64,000 bases of DNA from Ianthella basta (lineage: Eukaryota > Porifera > Demospongiae > Verongiida > Ianthellidae), in NCBI GenBank assembly GCA_964019415.1, contig OZ025874.1, forward strand, positions 297,501 through 361,500. Reading direction: 5' to 3'. The notes beneath the pieces were generated by a model, which was not told the DNA's origin, made no database searches, and saw only the letters and a program-made list of their open reading frames with translations. The translations under genes and the position numbers were made by a program. Each line of letters starts with the position of its first letter. Positions within the stretch are counted from its first letter, which is position 1. Shown here piece after piece: positions 1 to 21,662 of the stretch.

Positions 1-568
1 GTGGCCATGTCACAACATTGCCCAAGCCAGGTCCATCTCACTGCCACTCTCCACCCCGGGGGGGGGGGGCTACACCGCAGGTGGGTATTGTGAGATGAGT
101 GAGTGTGTGTGGCTTCAGTCAATACAGGTCACAGGTGGCATAGCTGATAGTGACAGCACATGAGTGATGCATGGGCGTGACATGTAGCCATGGTAACGCT
201 AAGACTGCTGGCTGGAGGTGAGTGAGATCAGCCGCAACTCGTGACACAACTAAGCCCACTTGTGCATGGGGGCAAGGTGCACGCGTGGGAGGGGTGGGGG
301 AGTGGGGGAGTGGTGCCACACACGAGCCTCACTTGGGCCGGCCCATTTGAACACATAAGTTTGAACATACTGTAAATTCAGTAGTCACTGGCCACAGTCA
401 AGGGTCACGTGACAAAGCGCCCATTGGTTACATGGCAGCTACGCGACCAACCCCTGACACAGGGATGGCACTACAGTAATTGGTGAGCATGCGTAATCGA
501 CAAGATAAGCTAATCACATGACCGATATGGACCAATCAAACCTCAGCTTCCCCACTTGCATGTCCCAC
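1..568. other. Region left of the last visible SUCO exon, no gene assigned
   Basis: This stretch lies downstream (minus strand) of the SUCO-like exon ending at 569. A donor-like GT follows that exon, so it is probably intron and may hold further SUCO exons that I could not recognise. I see short G runs near 57-70 and 292-311, but no convincing conserved protein on either strand. Confidence 0.5.
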
Positions 569-6429
<5,861 letters not shown>

Positions 6430-6932
6430 ATCAACAGATTGTGCTCCACTGGGTAACACTGGAGGGCAGCTTCACGGAGAGCTAGAGGAGCTGCCGGCAC
6501 ATGGCGGGCCGGACGGGCAGCGAGAGCGGTGAGGGCAACGGGAAATGATATTATAATCAGTTGGTACGGGAAACCCCCTTGTCGGGGCTTCCCCTCCCGG
6601 TGCCATGGTGTTTGCACGATGTGTGACTATATACAAATGCGCCAAGTGGAGCTTGTTAGCAGAGAACGGCTGCGACTGGACGGCCGGGAGAGAAAGACGC
6701 AGTGGAGGGCCGTGTGTAGGTTGTGTGTCTGTGGGACTGTTGTACTGGAGGTGTGTGTGGGCTATGTTTGACTAATTCAATTGTTCTTTCCTTTTCCGCC
6801 TGCACCGCGCACACACACTAGGTCACATACCTCGTAGGGCTGCCGTTCAGCAGTTTAATTTACTTAGCGTCTTCATTTTAGTCGTTTAGCGGTTTCAGCT
6901 AGCACCGCGTGATATTGGGCGGGGCGAGAGAG
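6430..6932. promoter_or_regulatory. Bidirectional promoter region, SUCO / coiled-coil gene
   Basis: About 500 bp separates the divergent start codons at 6429 (minus) and 6933 (plus). It is richer in CpG than the flanks and contains a GC box-like GGGCGGGGC at 6918-6926. No TATA box is placed convincingly. Promoter role is inferred from the head-to-head arrangement. Confidence 0.6.
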
Positions 6933-12580
<5,648 letters not shown>

Positions 12581-13254
12581 AGACAGCATGTTGTGTTTCT
12601 GGACAGAGTTGTGTGGACTCACTGGAATGTGTAGCTACTTGTGTGTTGTGATGTGTTTTAACTCTTCTTCATCTAATGATGCTAGCCAAAGGCACGAATC
12701 AATCATTTGTGGTAATGCAAACTCAACTGTGGGAGATGTAGCATGGGTTAAACTAGCAACAGGAGGAGTGCCCTTGTGGGAGGTGGCCATGGGGTACATA
12801 AAAACAATATAGATTCACAACTTCTAGTCCTGCTGCATGCATACCGTATTGTATGCTTTGCACAATGAACAATGACTCACGTATTGTGCATGCCATGGAC
12901 AGTGATGTATTAAAAATTATACATGTCCTAGAGATAACAGGCTCAGGAATTAGGGCTAATTACATAAATTCATAAAAAGGAGCTAATTTAATATTGAATG
13001 TTGCCAGACATAATATAGTACTTAGGGTAGCTATAGCTAGTTAGCTAGTCAGGTGTCCCTTGATAAGCGACACCTGACTATGCTTAGGGCGGGGGTAAGG
13101 TAAGACTAAAAGAGTCGTGTTTCTCTTGAATGCTGATCACTGCATAACCCTCTTTGCTTCTGAGCATACGCAGATACTATGGGTGGGCTGAATGGAGGGT
13201 AAACCCCAAGTCCACGAATTTAGCTGTTGCCCTATGACGTAATAGAAATTCCAA
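12581..13254 (+). promoter_or_regulatory. Intergenic region and promoter of ANK gene 1
   Basis: This 670-bp spacer between the coiled-coil stop and ANK gene 1 is also present upstream of genes 2 and 3. Shared blocks include TGCTGATCACTGCATAACCC and the CCTATGACGT segment by the start. An inverted repeat at 13046-13080 (arms TAGTCAGGTGTC/GACACCTGACTA, 11-base loop) is decayed before gene 3. The CRE-like site is TGACGTAA at 13235-13242, changed from TGACGTCA in genes 2 and 3. Confidence 0.6.
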
Positions 13255-16200
13255 ATGGAACAAGCCGTGTGTGGAGGAGATCTCAAGCAAGTTAAAACGC
13301 TCATTGAGAGGGGAGTGAAAGTGAATGCGCGACCTCAGGGAAAGGTTTCGCTGTTAATACTAGCCGTTAAGAGAGGCCACCAGGATATCGCGTTGGCGTT
13401 ACTGGCAGCAGGAGCGGATGTGAGTGTAAAGGATAAAGGTGGGTGGACAGCTCTTCACTGGGCCTCTACCTTGGGGTTGGAGGATGTGGTACAAGCGCTC
13501 ATAGACAAAGGGAGTAAAGTGAACGAACGGAACGTAGATGGTCGTACTCCTCTCATGTTAGCAGAGAGGGCGGGGGTTAATAAAGTGGCGATATCGATGC
13601 GTTTGTTGCGAGCTGGCGCGAGCTGTGAAGGGTTGACAGAGGAGCAGGTGGGTGAACTACTTCGTTGTGCCTCATCCGATCTACCGGTGGTTCGGACTCT
13701 CCTCAAGTATGGCTGCAGTGTCAATGTACTGTCAAGAGAGAAGCAAGAAGAGCTTCTCTGTCATGCCTGGCATGAGGGTGATGTGTTTGTTGCTCGAGCT
13801 CTCGTCAAAAATGGCTGCAGTGGGAGGAAGCTAAAACAAGCAGACATTGTCTACTTGATTGTCAAGTTTGCAAGAGAAGAAAGAGAAGAGCTTCTCCATC
13901 ATGCCTGCCATGGGGGTAATGTGTTTGTTGTTCACACTCTTCTCAAAAATGGGTGCACCATCAGTGTACTGACAAGAAAGGAGCAAGAAGAGCTTCTCCA
14001 TCGTGCCTGCCATGAGGGTGATGTGTTTGTTGCTCGAGCTCTTGTCAACAATGGCTGCAGTGGGAGGAGGCTACAACAAATAGACATTGTCTACTTGATT
14101 GCCAATTTTTCAAAGGAAGAGAAAGAAGAGCTTTTTCGTCATGCCTGTCATGAAGGTATTGTGCTTGTTGTTCACACTCTACTCAAAAATGGGTGCAACA
14201 TCAGTGTACTGTCAAGAGAGGATCAAGAAGAGCTTCTCCATTATGTCTGCCATGAGGGTAATGTATTTGTTGTTGAAGGTCTCCTTGCTGGTGGCTGCAA
14301 TGTGAACTGTGTTGGTGCTGATGGATGCACTCCCCTTATGGTTGCTGTGAAAGCAGGCTACAAAGAAGTAGCATTGGTACTACTGGAGAAAGGAGCAGAA
14401 GTACATGCAAAGGACAGAGACAGACGGACAGCACTTCACTGGGCCTGCGTCAAGAATTTGAAAGAAATGGTAAAACTGCTCATCGACCAAGGGAGTCGAG
14501 TGAACGAAGAAGACAGCGTCAGTCACACTCCTTTGGAGTTGGCACAGAAACACAGAACACAGAAACGGGGTAATGAAGTGCTGTCATTGCTTCTGTTGCG
14601 AGCTGGAGCTAGCTGTAAAGGGTTGAGAGATGAGCATATAAATTTTCTGTATGAGCATGCTTTTAATGTGGGTGATATGTTGGCCATTCAGACTCTTCTC
14701 AATAATCATTGCAAGCTATCACCAAACAAACAGGAAGAGCTTCTCCATCGTGCCTGTCGTGAGGGTATTGTACTTATTGTTGAAGCTGTCATCACCATGG
14801 GATGCAATGTTAACTTTATAAATGTTAACTTTATAAACATCACTGGATCCACCCCCCTCATGAAGGCAACATGTAAAGGCCATGAAGAAGTAGTGAAGAA
14901 GCTCATCTTGGCAGGGGCTAAGGTTGACATGCAAAATAGAAGTGGTGACACTGCCCTTCACATTGCTGCCTACCATAACAGCATTCAGTGTGGGATCCTG
15001 CTGGCTGAGGGAGGAGCCAGTGTGAGGACCAAGAACATGCTTTCCGAGAGTCCACTTGTCCTAGCCAAGACAGAGTTCAGAGAAGCCATCAATCAGTCTC
15101 TCTCCTTCACCACTCGAAAGGTCCTCTGTATCATTGGCAATGCAGAAGGTGGCAAGAGCACACTCATTGCAGCACTTCAGGCTGAGAGCAACTCCTTTTT
15201 GGGCAAGATAGTGAATCGGTTTAAGAAAGTTACTGACCATCGCCAGCGAACAGCTGGCATTGAAACCATCCTCCACAGCAGCCAGAGGTATGGAGAAGTG
15301 CTCTTCTTTGACTTTGCTGGACAGCACGAATACCACGGCCCCCACCAGATGTTCCTGGAGTCACTCCTCAGCAAACCAGGAGTCTCCATGACGCTCCTGC
15401 TGGTGGTGAAGATGACAGAAGAAGAAGAGGCCATCTTGCACCAGCTCCATCGCTGGCTGTCTCCAGTGGCACTGATGTCCACTACTGCCAGTCCTGCTCA
15501 AATCATTATCATTGGCAGCTTCCTGGACAAGGTGAAGTCCAAACAAGAAGCTACTGCCAAGGTGACCAGGTGCATTGAGACAACCATGAAGGACATGAAG
15601 GATCTGGAAGATTTTTCACTAGATTTTGTGGGATCCTGTTTCCTTGACTGCCGTCGGCCTCAATCTGACGGTATTAGCCAACTGTGCCATTTCCTCCAGG
15701 AGATCCCCATTCCAGAGTTCAGTGCTGCCCACACACAGTACAGCTTTGCCTGGGTCTTATACCAGATCAGGTCATCCTTCAAGGCCCAAGCAGTGCAGCT
15801 GCAGGAGTTCTCCACATGGGTCCAGGACAACAAGAGCAACCTTCCTCGGATCATGCCAACCCCGGAGGAGGTGTGTCAGGATCTGTCGGCTGCTGGGCAT
15901 GCCCTCTACCTCCCAAATAGGGAAGATCCCCTCAAGAGTTGGCTGGTGTTGGACCTTCCCAGCATTCTCCATGATGTGTATGGGACCCTCTTCTCCCAGT
16001 CCAAAGAGATTGTCAATGAGTTTGGCCTCCTTCACTGTCAGCACCTGGCTGAACTCTTCCCACACCTTGATCTGGAAATGGTCCAACAACTGCTAATCAG
16101 TTTGGAGTTCTGTATTCCTGTGGACCCAGCAGTCCTGAAAGTGGAGGTGAGCAAACTGACCCAGAGTGAAGAAACCAGTGGATGGCTGTTCTTCCCTGCC

Positions 16201-19200
16201 CTCATCTCTGCAAAATCTCCACAGCCCATTTCAGAAGGCCTACCTCAACCGAAAGTTCACCACTTGTGTTGGCAGCTGAGGACATCCAAAACGCACTCTA
16301 TTTCTCCTCGAGTACTCCAGACCATCCTCCTTCGTATGGCAGCCCACTTTGTAGTGAAACAGCACAACGAGGAGGGTGTCCAGCACTATTGCAACATCTG
16401 GTGGAATGGGATTGCGTGGGAGTCAACTGCTGGAATAGACATAACTGTCCACATCACTAACAACAGAGTGATCCGGGTCATGGGTACTGTCACTGCATCA
16501 GCTGACAGGTCATGGCAGTACCTGACAGATGTCATCAGTGATATCCTTTCAACAGTCCATCAGCTTTCCCCCAAACTGGCAGCTGGAGCATACATTGTCC
16601 ACCCACCAATGACTGCTACTTCATCTGAAGATATCACAGACCCGTCTGCAATGGAGCTGTTTCCACTGGCAGGTATCCGTAACTCCATCCAAGATGGCAA
16701 AGAGTTTACATTTTCGCTTAAGGACAAGGAGAATCATTGGAATAAGACAAGAGTCGATGATCTCTTTGGAAGCTACATCCCCTCTCTGGAGGACGTAGAG
16801 AGAATCAACTGGACACAGCTTAAACCGAGCCAGCCTCAGATTTCAACTGAACCAAGTCAGCCTCAGTCGTCAGTTGAACCGAGCCAGCCTCAGTCGTCAG
16901 CTGAACCGAGCCAGCCTCAGTCATCAGTTGAACCGAGCAAGCCTCAGTCGTCAGCTGAACCGAGCCAGCCTCAGTCATCAGTTGAACCGAGCCAGCCTCA
17001 GTCGTCAGCTGAACCGAGCCAGCCTCAGTCGTCAGCTGAACCAAGTCAGCCTCAGTCGTCAGCTGAACCAAGTCAGCCTCAGTCGTCAGCTGAACTGAGT
17101 CAGCCTCAGTCGTCAGCTGAACCGAGCCAGCCTCAGTCGTCAGCTGAACCGTGCCAGCCTCAGTCGTCAGCTGAACCGAGCCAGCCTCAGATTTCAACTG
17201 AACCAAGTCAGCCTCAGTCGTCAGTTGAACCGAGCCAGCCTCAGTCGTCAGCTGAACCAAGTCAGCCTCAGTCGTCAGCTGAACCGAGCCAGCCTCAGTC
17301 GTCAGCTGAACCGAGCCAGCCTCAGTCATCAGTTGAACCGAGCCAGCCTCAGTCGTCAGCTGAACCGAGCCAGCAAAGTACCTTGTCACAGACAGTCTAT
17401 TGTGAGTTTCTTTTGCAAGACACAGTTCCTTGCTACCTCATTATTTCACTGAATTTACTTGTTTATTAACATGAAATCTTGCCTTCACTCTCATGAATAG
17501 ACACTGTACTGCTCATATCTCCTCCCTTTGCCCTCTACTACAGCTTGTCAAGGATACCTCATTCTCTTCAGGAAGTATGTGAGCAGACAATCAGCAGGTA
17601 AGGGGAGGGCAGTGCTCGAGGGAGTTGGACTAACTCCAGAGACAATTGAAGCATGTTACAACAGACATCCTTGGAACGAGGAAGAGGCTGTGCAATATGG
17701 ACTCACCAAATGGGCGGAGGGTCACCATGGTAACAGTCCTACCTGGAGTGTGCTCTTTGAGGCCATGTTACATGCTGGTATTGCTAAACAACACTGCCAG
17801 AGACTCAGAGAAGAGCTCTACCAAATGTTGAATAGTGAGCCTGTGTGTGTGTGTGTGTGCGTGCGTGTGTGTTTGTGTGGTGTCCGGAGACTTGAGTTTT
17901 GTGCTCTGTTTTTACTGGTGTAGTTGTGACATGTGATACCGTATGGCCGGAAATTTTGGCGGGAAATTTATTTTGGCGGATTGGCGGTTTTGAGAGCAAT
18001 CCGCCAATATTTCTTCCACCAAAATTTGTGCAATCATATGGTTTTCCTGCTTAACAAGCCTGATTGCGCCAAGCCTATAAATTTATCGTCAGCATGGAGT
18101 TTACAACTGACAGCAGCGTAAGGACACTACATTTCTAAAGAGCTTTGCATACCGGAGGTGGAAGAAAAGTGCGAGGAAGCCGTAGGCAACCCGAACGGCC
18201 TCGTATATGCGGTCGCTGTGAAGACTGACGTTGAGATCATTGTCGGTAACTTACTGCGGCAGATTTCGACAGCCTGTTCTCTTTTTCTGCGTTGGAGCGG
18301 TACAAGTGTGTGCGAGTCACAGGCTTGGGGCCAGCGTCAGCAGATCTGCCAAAAGGAAGCTTAAAAGCCTTTGTACGTTGCAGCACTCGTGGGAAAAGCT
18401 AAGGATTGGAATGAAAGTAACCCAATTATGGTCAAACAACAGCGTGTGTACTCCTCAGAGACTCTTCAGCAATCTAGCTCTTGCCTGTTAGTCCGGATTA
18501 GCCATTTTGCTATGAATATCATTATGGCACAGGCTTTGCCAAACCGCCAAAGTAAATTCCGCCAAATACAGAAGTTTCAGCAGTCCGCCAAAATACATTC
18601 TTGCCAAAATTTCCGGCCATACGGTATGTTCTATGTTGTGAGTATATAGGATTTGTAACTCACTTATTGCAGAGACACTCACTGAACAGAATCAATCTCA
18701 ATCATCTGAACCAAGCCAGCCTCAGTTGGGAACTGAACCAAGCCAGCCTCAGTCATCATCTGAACCGAGCAAGCCTCGGTCATTAACTGAACCAAGCCGA
18801 ACCAAGTCTTCATGTGAACAGAGCCAGCCTCAATCTTCATCCGGACCAAGCCAGCTTCAGTCTTTATCCAGACTAAGCCAGCCTCAGTCTTCAGCAGAAC
18901 CAACACAGCCTCAGTTGTCATCTGATCCAAGCCAGCTTCAGTTGTCATCTGAACCGAGTAAGCCTCAGTCATCAGCTGAACTGAGCCGAGCAAGCCTCAG
19001 TCTTTAACTGAACCAAGCCGAACCAAGTCATGTGAACAGAGCCAGCCTCAATCTTCATCCAGACCAAGCCAGCCTCAGTCTTCATCTGAACCGAGCCAGC
19101 CTCAGTCATCAGCTGAACCGAGCCAGCCTCAGTCATCAGCTGAACCGAGACAACCCCAGTCTTCATCTCAACTGAGCCAGCTTCAGTCATCATCTGAACC

Positions 19201-20254
19201 AAGACAACCCCAGTCTTCATCTCAACCGAGCCAGCCTCAGTCATCAGCTGAACCGAGACAACCCCAGTCTTCATCTGAACTGAGCCAGCCTCAGTCATCA
19301 GCTGAACCGAGTCAACCCCAGTCTTCATCTCAACTGAGCCAGCTTCAATCATCATCTGAACCAAGACAACCCCAGTCTTCATCTCAACCGAGCCAGCCTC
19401 AGTCATCAGCTGAACCGAGACAACCCCAGTCTTCATCTGAACCGAGCCAGCCTCAGTCATCATCTGAACCAAGACAACCCCAGTCTTCATCTCAGCCGAG
19501 CCAGCCTCAGTCATCAGCTGAACCGAGACAACCCCAGTCTTCATCTGAACTGAGCCAGCCTCAGTCGTCAGCTGAACCAAGACAACCCCAGTCTTCATCT
19601 CAACTGAGCCAGCTTCAGTCATCATCTGAACCAAGACAACCCCAGTGTTCATCTCAACCGAGCCAGCCTCAGTCATCAGCTGAACCGAGCAGGCCTCAGT
19701 CATTAACTGAACCAAGCCGAACCAAGTCTTCATGTGAACAGAGCCAGCCTCAGTCTTCATTTGGATTGAGCCAGTCTCAGTCCTCAGCTGAACCATTTCA
19801 TGCACATGGTGAGACACTATGCCGCACGAAGTGCTTGTAGTCAAACTTGACAGCCCATTCACTGACACCATTGCATACAAACTCTCACTTGTTCTTAACT
19901 TCCTGTCACTAATGTAACCCTAGCTCCTCTCCCTCTCCAGGTGACCTCTTAGACATTTCTTCCACTCCAGAGATGAGAGATATGGATGAGTTTGTTGTGA
20001 TACCTGTTGCAGCCAGGTGGCAGAGGCTGGGACTTAGGTTGGGTGTGGAGATCCCTGTCATCAAAATCATCTTGCAGAACCACCCCAACAACTGCGAGGA
20101 GGCATGTCGGGAAATGCTTAAATGCTGGCTGAGAGGAGAGTGGCACACTGGAGAGGAGGAGCGAACGTGGTCCACCCTCCTGACAGCACTGGGTAGAGCC
20201 GGCTTTGGGGAGCTGGAGAGGAGCCTGCGGAGAGTACACTTCAAAGAAGAGTAA
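13255..20254 (+). CDS. ANK-ROC-COR-death domain protein, gene 1 (frame break in linker exon)
   Basis: Kinase-less DAPK1-like ROCO protein. Exons 13255-17401, 17544-17834, 18673-19808, 19941-20254; internal junctions are phase 1. Exon 1: ankyrin repeats (GADVSVKDKGGWTALHWAS), about seven 34-residue ankyrin-like repeats (LLxxACHEGDVFVVxxLLxxGC), more ankyrins, then ROC GTPase from about residue 621 (P-loop GNAEGGKST, switch FDFAGQHEYHG, GSFLDK in the NKxD place) and COR to about 1190, then about 20 EPSQPQSSA repeats. Exon 2 is a death-fold module (RYHPW..W..L..AGI pattern), exon 3 a repeat linker, exon 4 a canonical death domain (WQRLGLRLGVEIPVIKIILQ). Exon 3 is 1136 nt, not divisible by three as in genes 2 and 3: a frame break near 18985 leads to TAA at 19005-19007, so the terminal death domain is lost unless splicing compensates. 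ATG at 13255 is chosen because the upstream start used by genes 2 and 3 is ATA here. Confidence 0.85.
16836..17376 (+). repeat. 27-bp coding minisatellite, gene 1 exon 1
   Basis: About 20 units of 27 bp encoding EPSQPQSSA, after the COR domain. Genes 2 and 3 have only one or two degenerate units in this position. Confidence 0.95.
17937..18626. mobile_element. 690-bp MITE-like element with 24-bp TIRs
   Basis: Both ends carry the same 24-bp terminal inverted repeat, beginning TACCGTATGGCCGGAAATTT. It sits in the intron between the two death-fold exons of gene 1. Gene 3 has the uninterrupted intron (GACATGTGAT joined to CTATGTTGTGAG), so this is an insertion after the duplication. Sub-terminal TTGGCGGA/TCCGCCAA motifs repeat in both orientations. 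It encodes no transposase. The target-site duplication is unclear. Confidence 0.85.
18700..19790 (+). repeat. 27-bp-derived coding minisatellite, gene 1 exon 3
   Basis: Degenerate units EPSQPQSSS/A, plus higher-order pairs such as EPRQPQSSSQLSQLQSSS and TEPSRTKSSCEQSQPQSS. It contains the frame break near 18985. Confidence 0.9.
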
Positions 20255-20479
20255 CACAAGTGCTTGCTGTTTTTTGACATTGGCAATTACTGCCTTCTTT
20301 GATAATTAGTATTGTAGAAAACATTCCCCTCCACATACACTATAGTGACAGCTTTGTATGGTAGTGAGTGTGACATTACTGTATCGTGCTGGATACAACT
20401 TCTATATACACATATTTACAATGAACGAACAAGGGACAACAGCAATAATAGCTATATAACACAACTTGGCAACACTCAA

Positions 20480-21035
20480 AGAGAAACAAAGGAACTAAAA
20501 GTGTTGAGTTAATTTGAGCAGGTTACATTCCAGAACATTTCCCATTATGTGAGTGATTGGTTTGCTATACACTGTAGCCACAGGTCTCCCTTACGCTTGT
20601 GAACTGCTTGCTTTCTCTTCCCACAGGCTGTAGTAATGAAACAGCATAGTCGTCCCACTCAGTGTGGGGAAGCAACAAGGACAGTCTCTCATTCTTACCC
20701 CCTTCCTCAGAAAGGTTAGTTCATGTGCTTTGGGTTATTAACACTTTCACCTGCTGTACTCCGGGCTCTCCTCGCACAGTTTGAGCAGCAGGCCCGTGGA
20801 TGGATGCAGAGGCTGTTGTCATTGGGCTTCTAAGGGAGGGCATTATTGACAAAGGTGACGAGGAAAATGGTGAGGGAGGTCAATCCAACATGGCAAATAA
20901 AAGAGAGAAAGAGAGAGATGATGGAGACAATGTGTTTGTTCATACAGTCATGCCATGTGAAAAATGATACTATCTCTCTCATTGCAGAAAAGCGCATTGA
21001 ACCAAGCCAGCATAGCTCAGTCGTTAACTGATGAC
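20480..21035 (+). pseudogene. Remnant of gene-2-type exons 4-7
   Basis: Short, degraded pieces collinear with gene 2 lie after the gene 1 stop: the end of the second GTPase exon (20505-20550, now with a stop, compare 34750-34795), exon 5 (20627-20715), part of the CARD exon (20797-20870, GATGCAGAGGCTGTTGT) and the small linker exon (20987-21030). Intervening intron sequence is also kept, so this is genomic duplication followed by deletion. It shows that the ancestral unit already carried the second-GTPase/CARD tail downstream of the death domains. Confidence 0.75.
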
Positions 21036-21232
21036 CACAACAGTGACACATCACTGTGTGTGTGATGTTGGGTATGCCCCCACTGGTCCCCCCCCCCCCC
21101 CACACACACACTGGTACCATCCATGCACCAATCACTACTGAACACAAGAGATGATGAGAGTTGGAAGATGTTGACTGAGAGGTGATTTAGACATTAACAG
21201 CTACACTTTGGGTTTCTTCTCATCTCTGTATT

Positions 21233-21662
21233 GAAGGTGGGTGAAGTGAAGAGGAGAGAAGGGGAGTGGGAGGGGAGGGAGAGGGAAGAGAGTGACTGGG
21301 GATAAAGATTAGTAGCAAAGCACATTGTGTACAACACACACCACAAACTCATCATGCCTGACACACCCAGTCAACCCTTCCTACTGCAGCCCTCTCACCC
21401 TGGTGTGGCTGCATTAGGTGGGGGTCTCTTGAGAGGAGTCTTTGTGTCGGCAGGACGGGCATCCTGCAGCCATCTCACTTGAGTGGCAGGGCCATACCTG
21501 GCGAGGAGGAGGGAAGGGGGAGGGGAGGGGGAAGAAGCATTGTAATGGCCAGAGGGTTCAGTTTGCGGTGAGGGGAGGGACAGTGTCGCAATCCCTGCAT
21601 GCACTGCACGCACCCCTTATCATTCTTTGCTGCTATCCTGAAGATGATGGGTGGTTTGCTGG
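21233..21662 (-). pseudogene. HCF: HCF 3' fragment (copy 1)
   Basis: Minus-strand exons matching the end of HCF: DEKKPKV-stop (about 21250-21226), [20 protein letters not shown] exon (about 21498-21400) and the end of the second FN3 exon ([10 protein letters not shown], near 21660). Sequence homology to HCF stops at about 21660, where it is joined to a truncated coiled-coil exon. Everything 5' is missing, so it is a non-functional fragment. Confidence 0.85.

Noticed and set aside
18158-18364. 68-codon frame inside the MITE
   Set aside because: No domain recognisable and surrounded by TIR-related repeats; treated as non-coding filler of the element, though a captured gene fragment cannot be excluded.
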